A program made the translations under genes and the position numbers. Under the pieces are notes generated by a model. It did not search any database and was not told the origin of the DNA. It saw only the letters and a program-made list of their open reading frames with translations. A DNA stretch of 12,409 bases from Oscillospiraceae bacterium (lineage in GTDB: Bacteria; Bacillota; Clostridia; Oscillospirales; Acutalibacteraceae), in assembly GCA_902795765.1 (NCBI GenBank), contig CADBMQ010000086.1, positions 1 through 12,409 of the forward strand. The letters are read 5' to 3'. Of the stretch, positions 1 through 7,645 are shown piece after piece; the first letter of the stretch is position 1, and every line of letters begins with the position of its first letter.

Positions 1-117
1 ACGAAGTTGATCGTAAAGTGCCTCGCTGCCGTCAACAAGAACGACGCTGTCAGGGTTCAAGAGATCTTTCATCTGGTCAATCCACTGATTTACAGATTCA
101 TTTTTAGTGATTCCCAT
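1..117 (-). CDS. pckG: Phosphoenolpyruvate carboxykinase (GTP), N-terminal fragment
   Basis: This is the first 39 codons of a minus-strand gene that runs off the left edge of the window. The translation begins MGITKNESVNQWID and continues with NPDSVVLVDGSEALYDQL. The N-x-x-V-x-x-W-I-D start followed by P-D-(S/R)-V-V-x-x-D-G-S-x-x-x-Y/F is the usual N-terminal block of GTP-dependent PEP carboxykinase. That enzyme interconverts oxaloacetate + GTP with PEP + CO2 + GDP in the cytosol; in anaerobes it often works in the direction of PEP carboxylation. The catalytic part lies outside the window, so the call rests only on this block. The ATG at 117-115 is preceded by AAAGGAG with good spacing, and a strong promoter lies upstream. 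The gene is divergent from the UPF0371 gene. Confidence 0.8.
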   Translation of the reverse strand, partial: MGITKNESVNQWIDQMKDLLNPDSVVLVDGSEALYDQLR

Positions 118-218
118 AATTGCAAAACTCCTTTGAAATAATATTCAAAAATAATCATAATACGAGAAAAATAATCAAACAAATAAAATATGTAAAAATC
201 ATTTGCCCCCATATTAAA

Positions 219-236
219 TTGTTAATATTATAACAT
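219..236. promoter_or_regulatory. Rex-like operator over the pckG -10 box
   Basis: The sequence TTGTTAA-TATT-ATAACAT matches the Rex consensus TTGTTAA-N4-TTAACAA at 12 of 14 defined positions: the left half is exact and the right half has two mismatches. It covers the -10 box of the pckG promoter, where a repressor would block RNA polymerase. Because it overlaps an AT-rich promoter element, part of the match could be chance. An exact Rex site elsewhere in this window, upstream of the PFOR gene, makes it more credible. Confidence 0.4.
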
Positions 237-255
237 ACATTTTTCGCCATTGCAA
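227..255 (-). promoter_or_regulatory. Sigma-A-type promoter of pckG
   Basis: Read on the minus strand, TTGCAA (255-250) is followed after exactly 17 bp by TATAAT (232-227), a perfect -10 box. Transcription would start near 220, giving a leader of about 100 nt before the pckG ATG. A Rex-like inverted repeat (219-236) sits directly over the -10 box. Promoter function is inferred from the consensus match only. Confidence 0.75.
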
Positions 256-305
256 GGGTTTTTAACAAAAAGTTTAAAAACTACTGCAAATAACCAAAAA
301 AATCC

Positions 306-334
306 TTGAAAAAAAGCGAAAAAGCAACTATAAT
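306..334 (+). promoter_or_regulatory. Sigma-A-type promoter of the UPF0371 gene
   Basis: TTGAAA (306-311), a 17-bp spacer, then a perfect TATAAT (329-334). The predicted start is near 341, giving a short leader of about 38 nt that carries AGGAAGG (364-370), the ribosome binding site. No hairpin or operator is evident in the leader. Confidence 0.75.
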
Positions 335-378
335 ATATAAGTATTTATACGAGATAATTTGTTAGGAAGGCAAATGAT

Positions 379-1854
379 ATGAAGAAAATTGGATTTGACA
401 ACGAAAAATACCTAAAAATGCAGTCAGAGCACATTCAAGAGAGAATTGAGAAATTCAATGGTAAACTTTACCTCGAACTTGGCGGAAAGTTGTTTGACGA
501 CTACCACGCATCTCGTGTTCTCCCGGGATTTGAGCCTGACAGTAAAATTAAAATGCTACTCCATCTTCGTGAGAGTGCCGAAATCGTAATTGCAATCAAC
601 GCTTGCGATATCGAAAAGAACAAAATTCGTGGCGACTTGGGTATCACCTATGACAACGATGTTGTTCGTCTTATCGACGCATTCCGTGGTATGGGACTTA
701 TCGTCAGCAGCGTTGTTATGACACAGTACGCAGGTCAGTATGCGGCTGATATTTTCAAGAAGAAACTCGAAAATCTCGGAATTAAAGTGTATCTCCATTA
801 TCCGATTGTCGGCTATCCTAACAACATTTCAACAATAGTTAGTGACGAGGGATACGGCAGAAACGAGTATATCGAAACAACTCGTCCGCTCGTAATCGTA
901 ACTGCTCCCGGCCCCGGTAGTGGTAAACTCGCAACGTGCTTGTCGCAGTTGTACCACGAGCATAAGCGTGGCATAACAGCAGGTTATGCGAAGTTCGAAA
1001 CATTCCCGATTTGGAATATTCCGCTCAAACACCCTGTAAACCTTGCCTACGAGGCGGCAACTGCCGATTTGAACGACCTTAATATGATTGATCCGTTCCA
1101 TTTGGAAGCATACGGAGTTATGACGGTCAACTACAACCGTGATGTCGAGGCATTTCCGCTTCTCAAAGCAATGCTTGAAAAGATTTTGGGCGAAAGTCCG
1201 TATAACTCACCGACAGATATGGGTGTAAATATGGCAGGTAACTGCATTTTCGATGACGAGGCAGTCAGCGAAGCATCAAAGCAAGAGATAATCCGTCGTT
1301 ACTACAAAGTTTGTTGCGACAAGATTATGGGTAGAGTTGGCGAAAATGCGGTTATCAAGGTTGAGTCGATTATGAAACAGGTTGGCGTTAGCCCCGAAGA
1401 CCGCAAGGTGGTTGCACCTGCACTCCAAAAGGCAGAAGTTTCGGGTAATCACGCAGTTGCTTTTGAACTTGACGACGGTACAATCGTGACAGGTAAATCG
1501 AGCGCATTGCTCGGCTCGGTTGCAGCGGCACTTCTCAACGCAATGAAAGTTATGGCAGGTATCGAGGATGATGTTCCGCTTTTGGCACAGACTTTCATCG
1601 AGCCTATCGTTAAATTAAAGCGTGAAGCCTTCCATTCTCACACTTCCCACTTAAACTCGAACGAAATGCTTATCGCACTTTCATCGAGCGCAAATGTAAA
1701 TCCGCAGGCAGAACGTGCTTTGAGAACTATTGACCGTTTGCGTGGAACGGAACTTCATTCGTCGGTTATGCTTTGCGACACAGACGAGCAGGTTCTTAAA
1801 AAACTCGGAATTAACTACACTTGCGAACCTGTTAGAAGAACTCGAAACATCTAA
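379..1854 (+). CDS. UPF0371 / DUF1846 family protein
   Basis: A 491-residue soluble protein that I recognise as the UPF0371 (DUF1846) family by full-length character and size: the KIGFDNEKYL start, the LGGKLFDDYHASRVLPGF block (residues 34-51), and APGPGSGKLATCLSQLYHE (176-194). The glycine-rich PGPGSGK at 177-183 resembles a phosphate-binding loop but is not a canonical Walker A motif. The C-terminal third contains HSHTSHLN, near residue 420, and ends CEPVRRTRNI. The family is widespread in Bacillota and its biochemical function is not established; I do not assign one. The start is the ATG 8 nt after AGGAAGG. Another ATG 5 nt upstream (374) opens only ATG-ATA-TGA, whose stop overlaps the chosen start. 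The gene has its own promoter and a strong terminator, so it is probably monocistronic. There is no signal peptide. Confidence 0.9.
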   Translation: MKKIGFDNEKYLKMQSEHIQERIEKFNGKLYLELGGKLFDDYHASRVLPGFEPDSKIKMLLHLRESAEIVIAINACDIEKNKIRGDLGITYDNDVVRLIDAFRGMGLIVSSVVMTQYAGQYAADIFKKKLENLGIKVYLHYPIVGYPNNISTIVSDEGYGRNEYIETTRPLVIVTAPGPGSGKLATCLSQLYHEHKRGITAGYAKFETFPIWNIPLKHPVNLAYEAATADLNDLNMIDPFHLEAYGVMTVNYNRDVEAFPLLKAMLEKILGESPYNSPTDMGVNMAGNCIFDDEAVSEASKQEIIRRYYKVCCDKIMGRVGENAVIKVESIMKQVGVSPEDRKVVAPALQKAEVSGNHAVAFELDDGTIVTGKSSALLGSVAAALLNAMKVMAGIEDDVPLLAQTFIEPIVKLKREAFHSHTSHLNSNEMLIALSSSANVNPQAERALRTIDRLRGTELHSSVMLCDTDEQVLKKLGINYTCEPVRRTRNI

Positions 1855-1869
1855 TAAGACAACAATAAT

Positions 1870-1901
1870 AAAAGGACACTTCAAATTGAAGTGTCCTTTT
1901 T
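1870..1901. terminator. Bidirectional intrinsic terminator between convergent genes
   Basis: A perfect 13-bp stem (AAAAGGACACTTC at 1870-1882 pairing with 1888-1900) encloses a 5-nt AAATT loop. The 3' arm ends in a run of Ts for plus-strand transcripts, and the A-rich 5' flank gives a T-rich tail for minus-strand transcripts. It lies 15 nt after the UPF0371 stop and about 20 nt after the stop of the convergent MATE gene, so it can end both. Confidence 0.9.
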
Positions 1902-1920
1902 CATTTGCGAAAGTTTAAAC

Positions 1921-3306
1921 TTAATATTTGTATTTCTTCTTGTTTGCAAGGAAGCAGATGATTGTTATGATGAGTGCGAGTGATTCTGCAACGTTTACCG
2001 ACCACCAAATACCGAGCAAAGCTGTGTGTTCGCCAAAGTAAGTGTAGAAAATAACGGGGAGAATAATTACTGCACCGATACTAAGCACCAACGCACGAAT
2101 AACTGCGAGAAATCCCGAAATAAATCCGTTGTTCAAGGCTGTGAAGAATGCCGAGCCGAATGTGTTGATACCTTTGAAAAGGAACGAGATTGTGTAGATT
2201 TCAAATCCGACAACAGTCATCTCGATAAGTTCTTTGTTTCCTTTTGAGAAGAGTGACGAAAGCGGATACGAGAGCGACTCTGCGAGTACCACCATACAAA
2301 TAGAGGTAACAATGATAATCAAAAGGCTCTTTTTGAAGAGTTTTTTCATACCCTCTGTGTCGCCCGAGCCGTATTTATAGGAAATTGCAGGTGCAATACC
2401 GATTGAGTAACCCATAAACATAGCACAGAAAATTGTATTTATGTAACTGATACTACCGTAAGCGGCAACACCCATTTGACCTACCATATAGAGAAGCAAA
2501 CTGTTGAAAACGGTGTTCATAACGGCACTCGAAATATTCGAAAGGAACTCGGAAACACCATTTGAACAGGTTTTCGCAATAACTTTGAAGTCGAGAATAG
2601 GTTTTACAATACGCAAAAAGCTCGAATTTTCGAAAAGGAAGTAAACAAACGGGATAGCACCACCGATTATAAGACCCAAAACAGTTGCGATTGCGGCACC
2701 ACGAACTGCCTCTTCGGGAGTTTTTGCGAGTCCACCAACCAAGATTGCGTCACCGATGATGTTTGCGAAACCTGCAACAAGCGTCATAATAAATCCAAGC
2801 ATACCCTTACCTGCGGTAACGAGCATATTTTGGAAGTAGAACTGGAACAGATAGCAAACAACAAACGGAACAATAATGCGACCGTATGCCATACAAAGTG
2901 GGAGCATTTGCTCGTTTGCACCAAGCAAAACGAGAAGTTTATCAAGGTAAAATTCGAGAAGTATCGTAATTATAATACCAAGAATTGCAACCGACAAAGA
3001 AAGTGTCGAGAAAATGCGCTTTGCCTTTTCTTCGTCGCCCTCGCCACGAGTTTTCGAAACGATTGCGTTACCACCTGTACCGAACATCATACCAAAAGAC
3101 GATACGATGAGGAAAAGCGGAGTTACAAGGTTGAGCGATGCAAATGCGGTGTTACCACCAACATTTGAAACGAAAATACCGTCCACAACGCCGTAAAGTG
3201 ATGCAAAAACAGCAGTAATTACCGTTGGCAAAACGTATTTAAGCAGTTGCGGAACAGTCATGTTGCCTTTTAGTGCGTTGTTTGCACTGTTAATTCCTTT
3301 TGACAT
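1921..3306 (-). CDS. MATE family multi-antimicrobial extrusion / efflux transporter
   Basis: A 461-residue, strongly hydrophobic protein of the length and layout of MATE family transporters (two halves of six membrane helices). Family-like features include the N-terminal LLKYVLPTVITAVFASLYGVVDGIFVS helix (about 20-47), the LNLVTPLFLI segment, the GTGGNAIVSKTRGEGDEEKAKRIF stretch (residues 76-99) and, in the second half, GYSIGIAPAISYKYGSGD and LFKGINTFGSAFFTALNN. MATE proteins export cationic or other small molecules in exchange for Na+ or H+; the substrate cannot be read from sequence. It resembles the MepA-like branch common in Clostridia. The start is well supported by AGGAGG (3321-3316) at 9 nt. 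It lies 75 nt downstream of glnN on the same strand, with a terminator-like hairpin between and no convincing promoter of its own, so expression may depend on readthrough. Confidence 0.9.
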   Translation of the reverse strand: MSKGINSANNALKGNMTVPQLLKYVLPTVITAVFASLYGVVDGIFVSNVGGNTAFASLNLVTPLFLIVSSFGMMFGTGGNAIVSKTRGEGDEEKAKRIFSTLSLSVAILGIIITILLEFYLDKLLVLLGANEQMLPLCMAYGRIIVPFVVCYLFQFYFQNMLVTAGKGMLGFIMTLVAGFANIIGDAILVGGLAKTPEEAVRGAAIATVLGLIIGGAIPFVYFLFENSSFLRIVKPILDFKVIAKTCSNGVSEFLSNISSAVMNTVFNSLLLYMVGQMGVAAYGSISYINTIFCAMFMGYSIGIAPAISYKYGSGDTEGMKKLFKKSLLIIIVTSICMVVLAESLSYPLSSLFSKGNKELIEMTVVGFEIYTISFLFKGINTFGSAFFTALNNGFISGFLAVIRALVLSIGAVIILPVIFYTYFGEHTALLGIWWSVNVAESLALIITIICFLANKKKYKY

Positions 3307-3333
3307 TTTTTAATTCCTCCTAAGAAAACTTAC

Positions 3334-3366
3334 AAAAACAGATACCGCTTTCAACAGCGGTATCTG
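3334..3366 (-). terminator. Terminator or attenuator after glnN, in the MATE leader
   Basis: An 11-bp perfect stem (CAGATACCGCT, 3339-3349, with 3356-3366) and a 6-nt loop are followed on the minus strand by five Ts (3338-3334). It starts about 15 nt after the glnN stop. Since no good promoter is visible between it and the MATE start, it may end most glnN transcripts while letting some read into the MATE gene. Confidence 0.85.
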
Positions 3367-3381
3367 AAAAACAAGACGACA

Positions 3382-5466
3382 TTAGATAATGCTGAAAAGC
3401 ATTTCACTATAAGTCGGGAGCGGCCAGAAATCAGTTGCAACGAGTGATTCGAGCTCGTCAACTGTCTCACGCAAATTCTGCATAGCCATAAGGATAACAT
3501 CGTGAGAGTAACGGGTCAGGTCAAGACCTGTGCCTGCGGTTTTCTCTCCCTCAATAGCCTCTTCGAGTTTACCAAGACGAACATACATTTCGTCCGAAAG
3601 AGCAGCGATTTTTTGAACAAGTTCTTGCTCCATATCACACGGAAGCCAGAGTGCTTTTTTCTCTTTGAGTGTGTCGATGAGTGAACGCTGATATTTTGAA
3701 ACGGCTGAAAGAACGAACTTTTTAACCATATCAACCATTGTCAAAGCCTCGATATTGATAACCTTGCTGTAATTTTCAAGGTAAACATCATAACGAGAAC
3801 GCAACTCTGTTTCTGTGAATACACCGTGGTCGGTGAACAATTTGATGCTTTCGGGCTTCACATAGTACGGTAAAGCGTCGGGAGTTGATTTCAAGTTGAG
3901 CAAACCACGCTCTTCTGCCTCTTTTTCCCACTCTGCCGAGTAGCCGTTGCCGTTGAAGATAATCTTCTTGTGGTGGTTCAAGTGACGTTGAACAATCTTC
4001 AAAACTGCATCGTTAAAGTTATCAGCGGCTTCGAGCTCGTCTGCGATTTGGCGAAGAGCCTCTGCAACTGCGGTGTTAAGAACAACGTTCGGGCCAGAAA
4101 TCGAAAGGGCAGAGCCGAGCATACGGAACTCAAAACGGTTACCTGTGAATGCGAATGGCGAAGTACGGTTACGGTCGGTAGTATCCTGTGGGAATTTCGG
4201 CAAAACAGATGCGCCGATTTCCATTTCAACAGGCTCTGTGCCGTGGTAAATTACACCTTTTTCGATAGAATCGAGAATAGCACCAAGTTCGTCACCAACA
4301 AAAATCGAAACGATAGCAGGGGGTGCTTCGTCTGCACCAAGACGATGGTCGTTACCTGCACTTGCAACAGATGCACGCATAAGACCTTGATAATCGTCAA
4401 CTGCCTTGATAACTGCGGTGAGGAACACCAAGAACTGCGCATTTTCATACGGAGTTTCGCCCGGATCGAGCAAGTTTTTACCTGCCTGAGTCGAAAGCGA
4501 CCAGTTATTGTGCTTACCCGAACCATTTACACCGTCGAACGGTTTTTCGTGGAGAAGACAAGCCATACCGTGCTTGTATGCGATTTTACGCATCATTTCC
4601 ATTGTCAACTGGTTGTGGTCAGTTGCGATATTTGTTGTAGAGAAAACGGGTGCCAATTCGTGCTGAGCAGGGGCAACCTCGTTGTGCTTTGTTTTAGCGG
4701 CAATGCCGAGTTTCCAAAGTTCTTCGTCAAGTTCTTTCATAAATGCAGAAACTCTTGACTTCAAAACGCCGAAATAGTGATCGTCAAGCTCCTGACCTTT
4801 CGGAGGACGAGCACCGAAAAGAGTACGACCTGTAAAAATAAGGTCGGGACGCTTTAAATAGGTGTCGATGTCAACAAGGAAGTACTCCTGCTCGGGGCCA
4901 ACTGTTGTTACAACACGCTTAACGTCATCGTGACCGAATAATTTCAAAACACGCTTTGCTTGACGGTCGAGTGCGTCCATCGAGCGAAGAAGCGGAGTTT
5001 TCTTATCGAGCGACTCGCCACTGTACGAACAGAAAGCAGTCGGAATACACAAAGTACCGTCTTTTATGAAAGCGTATGATGACGGATCCCAAGCAGTATA
5101 GCCACGAGCCTCATAGGTTTCACGCAAGCCACCTGATGGGAAACTTGAAGCGTCTGGTTCACCTTTAACGAGTTCCTTGCCCGAAAACTCCATAACAACG
5201 TTTCCGTTGCCGTCGGGATTGATGAAACTATCGTGCTTTTCAGCAGTAATTCCTGTCATCGGCTGGAACCAGTGAGTATAGTGAGTAGCGCCGTTTTCGA
5301 TAGCCCACTCTTTCATTGCGTTTGCAACAATGTTAGCAATGTCAATGTCGAGATGACGGCTGTTTTTTATTGTGTTTTTAAGTTTTTTGTAAACGTCTTT
5401 CGGCAAACGTTCACGCATTACTTTGTCATTAAAAACCAAACTTCCGTAAATTTCAGGTATGTTCAT
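3382..5466 (-). CDS. glnN: Glutamine synthetase type III
   Basis: A 694-residue protein, the size of GSIII (about 700 aa), far longer than GSI or GSII. It makes glutamine from glutamate, NH4+ and ATP in the cytosol. Visible GSIII blocks: [11 protein letters not shown] (189-199, metal/glutamate-binding acidic residues), [14 protein letters not shown] (260-273), [11 protein letters not shown] (314-324, ATP/glutamate site), [21 protein letters not shown] (364-384) and [22 protein letters not shown] (431-452). A helical C-terminal region (about residues 600-690) completes the GSIII architecture. An in-frame ATG lies 48 nt further upstream at 5514, but it falls at the predicted transcription start. 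The ATG at 5466 has AAAGGA at 7 nt and begins MNIPEIYGS, typical of the family, so I chose it. It has its own consensus promoter. The MATE gene follows downstream. Confidence 0.96.
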   Translation of the reverse strand: MNIPEIYGSLVFNDKVMRERLPKDVYKKLKNTIKNSRHLDIDIANIVANAMKEWAIENGATHYTHWFQPMTGITAEKHDSFINPDGNGNVVMEFSGKELVKGEPDASSFPSGGLRETYEARGYTAWDPSSYAFIKDGTLCIPTAFCSYSGESLDKKTPLLRSMDALDRQAKRVLKLFGHDDVKRVVTTVGPEQEYFLVDIDTYLKRPDLIFTGRTLFGARPPKGQELDDHYFGVLKSRVSAFMKELDEELWKLGIAAKTKHNEVAPAQHELAPVFSTTNIATDHNQLTMEMMRKIAYKHGMACLLHEKPFDGVNGSGKHNNWSLSTQAGKNLLDPGETPYENAQFLVFLTAVIKAVDDYQGLMRASVASAGNDHRLGADEAPPAIVSIFVGDELGAILDSIEKGVIYHGTEPVEMEIGASVLPKFPQDTTDRNRTSPFAFTGNRFEFRMLGSALSISGPNVVLNTAVAEALRQIADELEAADNFNDAVLKIVQRHLNHHKKIIFNGNGYSAEWEKEAEERGLLNLKSTPDALPYYVKPESIKLFTDHGVFTETELRSRYDVYLENYSKVINIEALTMVDMVKKFVLSAVSKYQRSLIDTLKEKKALWLPCDMEQELVQKIAALSDEMYVRLGKLEEAIEGEKTAGTGLDLTRYSHDVILMAMQNLRETVDELESLVATDFWPLPTYSEMLFSII

Positions 5467-5473
5467 ATTAAAA

Positions 5474-5482
5474 TCCTTTCTC
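5474..5482 (-). promoter_or_regulatory. Ribosome binding site deciding the glnN start
   Basis: GAGAAAGGA on the minus strand ends 7 nt before the ATG at 5466. The upstream in-frame ATG (5514) has no such site and lies at the predicted +1, which makes the shorter 694-aa protein the likely product. Confidence 0.8.
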
Positions 5483-5519
5483 TTACAAAGTTTTTTAACT
5501 TCATAATCTACCACATTGT

Positions 5520-5548
5520 ATTATATCATCAGAATGTCAAACTGTCAA
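5520..5548 (-). promoter_or_regulatory. Consensus sigma-A promoter of glnN
   Basis: Both hexamers are perfect: TTGACA (5548-5543), a 17-bp spacer, TATAAT (5525-5520). Start is predicted near 5513, giving a leader of about 47 nt, too short for a glutamine riboswitch. The hexamer TGTCAA occurs twice in tandem with an 8-bp period (5535-5540 and 5543-5548), the second copy being the -35 box; this could be part of a regulator site. Confidence 0.85.
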
Positions 5549-5553
5549 GAATT

Positions 5554-5580
5554 AAAAAACGGCGGATTTACCGCCGTTTT
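5554..5580 (-). terminator. Intrinsic terminator of the rnf operon
   Basis: The minus strand reads a 10-bp perfect stem (AAAACGGCGG, complement of 5571-5580, pairing with 5556-5565) with a 5-nt loop, followed by a run of six Ts (5559-5554). It begins 3 nt after the rnfB stop codon and lies just upstream of the glnN promoter, so it insulates the two units. Confidence 0.92.
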
Positions 5581-5582
5581 AA

Positions 5583-6368
5583 TTAGATTATGCATTTTTG
5601 AGGGCAAACGGTCTCACACTTACCGCAACCGATACACTTTTCTGCATCAATATGCGCACAGAAGTTGACAACCTTGACTGCATCGTTTTCGCAGTTTTTC
5701 ATACACAAACCACAACCGATACAACCTGCCGAACAAACCTTGCGAGTTTGAGCGCCTTTATCGTGGTTCATACAAAGGACGCTCGGTTTGTTATCTCCTG
5801 CGATAACTTCGATTAAGCCCTTCGGGCAAGCCTTTGCACACTTGCCACAACCCATACAAAGCGATTCGTCAATATAAGCGACACCGTCTTGAACGGAGAT
5901 TGCGTTTTTGTCGCAAACAGAAACGCAGTCGCCAAATCCGATACAACCGAAGCGACAAGCACCCATTCCAAAGAACAGTCTGTTCGCTGCCGCACAAGAG
6001 TGCATACCCTCGTAGTCGTAACTTTCGCTTGTGACGTCATTTTTGCCACGGCATTTAACAACCGCTCTGCGTTGAACGAACGCACCACCGTCAACACCTA
6101 AAATTGTCGCAATCTGCGACGCTACTGCCGCACCACCAGGGGAACACATTGTTGTTTCGGTGGTTTCGCCCTTTGCAAGAGCAGATGCGTAACCGCTACA
6201 ACCCGAAAATCCACACGAACCGCAGTTTGCACCAGGCAAAACACCCTCGATTTTCTCGGCAGTTTCATCTTTTTTAACCGCCATAACGATAGCGGCAATC
6301 GACAGAATAAGTCCCGAAAGCAGACCTATTACCGCCAAAATCAAAACAGTAAGAACAATAGGATTCAT
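5583..6368 (-). CDS. rnfB: Rnf complex subunit RnfB, multi-cluster ferredoxin-type
   Basis: A 261-residue electron-entry subunit of the Rnf ferredoxin:NAD+ oxidoreductase, thought to take electrons from reduced ferredoxin. Residues 4-31 are one membrane helix. Next comes the RnfB Fe-S domain ANCGSCGFSGC (C49, C52, C57) with C75 as likely fourth ligand. Four ferredoxin-like cysteine sets follow: C138/C142/C148/C152 with unusual C-x3-C-x5-C-x3-C spacing; C171/C174/C177/C181 (classic CxxCxxCxxxCP); C212/C216/C219/C222/C226; and C245/C248/C251/C255 (classic), with C259 near the end. Cys-rich RnfB of this size is usual in Clostridia; proteobacterial RnfB is shorter with fewer clusters. It is the last gene of the operon, 12 nt after rnfA, and its ribosome binding site TAAGGAGG overlaps the rnfA stop. 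A terminator follows immediately. Confidence 0.95.
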   Translation of the reverse strand: MNPIVLTVLILAVIGLLSGLILSIAAIVMAVKKDETAEKIEGVLPGANCGSCGFSGCSGYASALAKGETTETTMCSPGGAAVASQIATILGVDGGAFVQRRAVVKCRGKNDVTSESYDYEGMHSCAAANRLFFGMGACRFGCIGFGDCVSVCDKNAISVQDGVAYIDESLCMGCGKCAKACPKGLIEVIAGDNKPSVLCMNHDKGAQTRKVCSAGCIGCGLCMKNCENDAVKVVNFCAHIDAEKCIGCGKCETVCPQKCII

Positions 6369-6380
6369 CAGTCTGCCTCC

Positions 6381-6971
6381 TTATTTAAACAAGTTGTTTG
6401 CAATGTTTGAAAAGCCAAGGAACGAAAGTGACACCAAAGCCGCAGCGATGAGTGTAATCGGGAGTCCTTTGAGCGCTTTCGGAACATCACTTGCCTCAAT
6501 TCTCGAACGAACACCTGCGAAAAGCACCATTGCAAGCATAAATCCAAGTCCTGCACCAAGCGAGTTTACGAGCGATTGAGTATATGTAAACTCTTTTGTG
6601 AAGTTGAGAATGGTTACGCCAAGCACCGCACAGTTTGTTGTGATGAGCGGTAGATAGATGCCGAGTGCGTTGTAGAGAGGCGGTATGAATTTACGCAAAA
6701 CGATTTCAACGAACTGAACGAGAGTTGCGATTACGAGAATGAAAACAATCGTCTGCAAGTAGCCGAGTTCATTTGGCTCTAAAAGATATGCGTAAATAGG
6801 ATAAGTTGCGGCAGTCGCAAGAACCATAACGAATGTTACGGCACAAGACATACCGAATGCAGTTGAGAGTTTTTTGGAAACACCCAAAAACGGGCAGATA
6901 CCCATAAACTTCGACAAAACGAAGTTTTCCGAAAGGATAGCCGCAACCAAGATAATCAACATTTCTTTCAT
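6381..6971 (-). CDS. rnfA: Rnf complex membrane subunit RnfA
   Basis: A 196-residue integral membrane protein with about six helices, the normal RnfA/NqrE length. Diagnostic segments are SENFVLSKFMGICPFLGVSKK (residues 14-34) and GIYLPLITTNCAVLGV (104-119). C26 and C114 in these two segments are the conserved intramembrane cysteines that, with the matching pair in RnfE, hold the iron or [2Fe-2S] centre passing electrons across the membrane in Rnf/Nqr structures. The ATG overlaps the rnfE stop by 4 nt (ATGA), indicating translational coupling. RnfA and RnfE are paralogues with opposite membrane orientation. Confidence 0.96.
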   Translation of the reverse strand: MKEMLIILVAAILSENFVLSKFMGICPFLGVSKKLSTAFGMSCAVTFVMVLATAATYPIYAYLLEPNELGYLQTIVFILVIATLVQFVEIVLRKFIPPLYNALGIYLPLITTNCAVLGVTILNFTKEFTYTQSLVNSLGAGLGFMLAMVLFAGVRSRIEASDVPKALKGLPITLIAAALVSLSFLGFSNIANNLFK

Positions 6972-7645
6972 GCGTTCTCCTCCTTACTCTCACAAGCAGA
7001 GCATCCGTCACAAGCGTGACAGTTGCCGCAACCTGTATGTTCAACAGGTTTTTTGCCCATTTTGTCGGCAAGTTTGTTTGCGAGTGCAACAAGCACACCA
7101 AATACGAAAAATCCACCGGGAGCCATTGTCATAATCATCATCGGCTCGATGTGACCTGCGGTAACTGCGAAACCGAAGATAGTTCCTGCACCGATAAGTT
7201 CACGAATACTTCCCATTAAAAGGAGTGTGCAAGTAAATCCGACACCCATACCTGCACCGTCAAGCGCACTCGGGAGAACGGGATTTTTCGATGCGAACAT
7301 TTCGGCTCTGCCGAGAATGATACAGTTTACAACGATGAGTGGCAAGAAAATACCGAGCGCATCGTTGATAGACGGCAAAAATGCCTTAACGAACATTTGT
7401 ACGATAGTAACAAATGCCGCAATAATTGTGATGAAAGCGGGGATACGAACCTTATCGGGAATGACTTTACGCAAAAGCGAGATAACCACATTCGAGCCGA
7501 TAAGCACGACAGTTGCAGCAAGTCCCATACCGAGTGCATTTTTAGCACTTGTGGTAACTGCGAGTGTCGGGCAAGTACCGAGAACGAGTCGCAAAACGGG
7601 GTTTTCTCTTATGATACCCTTTGAAAATTCCTTGAACAAACTCAC
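6968..7645 (-). CDS. rnfE: Rnf complex membrane subunit RnfE with Cys-rich tail
   Basis: A 225-residue, roughly six-helix membrane protein, paralogue of RnfA. Diagnostic segments are RENPVLRLVLGTCPTLAVTTSAKNALGMG (13-41) and GIFLPLIVVNCIILGRAE (98-115). C25 and C108 are the conserved cysteines of the shared intramembrane iron centre. After the last helix, the basic stretch KLADKMGKKP suggests a cytoplasmic C-terminus, followed by an unusual tail with five cysteines at perfect three-residue spacing (C206, C209, C212, C215, C218). The start codon is GTG (7645-7643), overlapping the rnfG stop by 4 nt (GTGA). GGCAGGTGA upstream serves as ribosome binding site. Function is as an electron conduit in ferredoxin:NAD+ oxidoreduction coupled to Na+ or H+ export; the tail's role is unknown. 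Confidence 0.95.
   Translation of the reverse strand: MSLFKEFSKGIIRENPVLRLVLGTCPTLAVTTSAKNALGMGLAATVVLIGSNVVISLLRKVIPDKVRIPAFITIIAAFVTIVQMFVKAFLPSINDALGIFLPLIVVNCIILGRAEMFASKNPVLPSALDGAGMGVGFTCTLLLMGSIRELIGAGTIFGFAVTAGHIEPMMIMTMAPGGFFVFGVLVALANKLADKMGKKPVEHTGCGNCHACDGCSACESKEENA

Noticed and set aside
262..268. Isolated Rex half site TTAACAA upstream of pckG
   Set aside because: The partner half at the required spacing (251-257, TGCAAGG) does not match.
3970..4758. Long plus-strand open frame (262 codons) antisense to glnN
   Set aside because: The translation is Cys/Arg/Val-rich low-plausibility sequence without domain character, and the opposite strand is an unambiguous, fully conserved GSIII. 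It is a codon-bias shadow.
5467..5513. Riboswitch or glutamine-sensing RNA before glnN
   Set aside because: The predicted leader is only about 47 nt with at most a 5-bp hairpin (5488-5501), too small for a known glutamine riboswitch to be called.
5467..5514. In-frame upstream ATG extending GlnN by 16 residues
   Set aside because: The extension starts at the predicted transcription start, has no ribosome binding site and is unlike GSIII N-termini; the ATG at 5466 is better.
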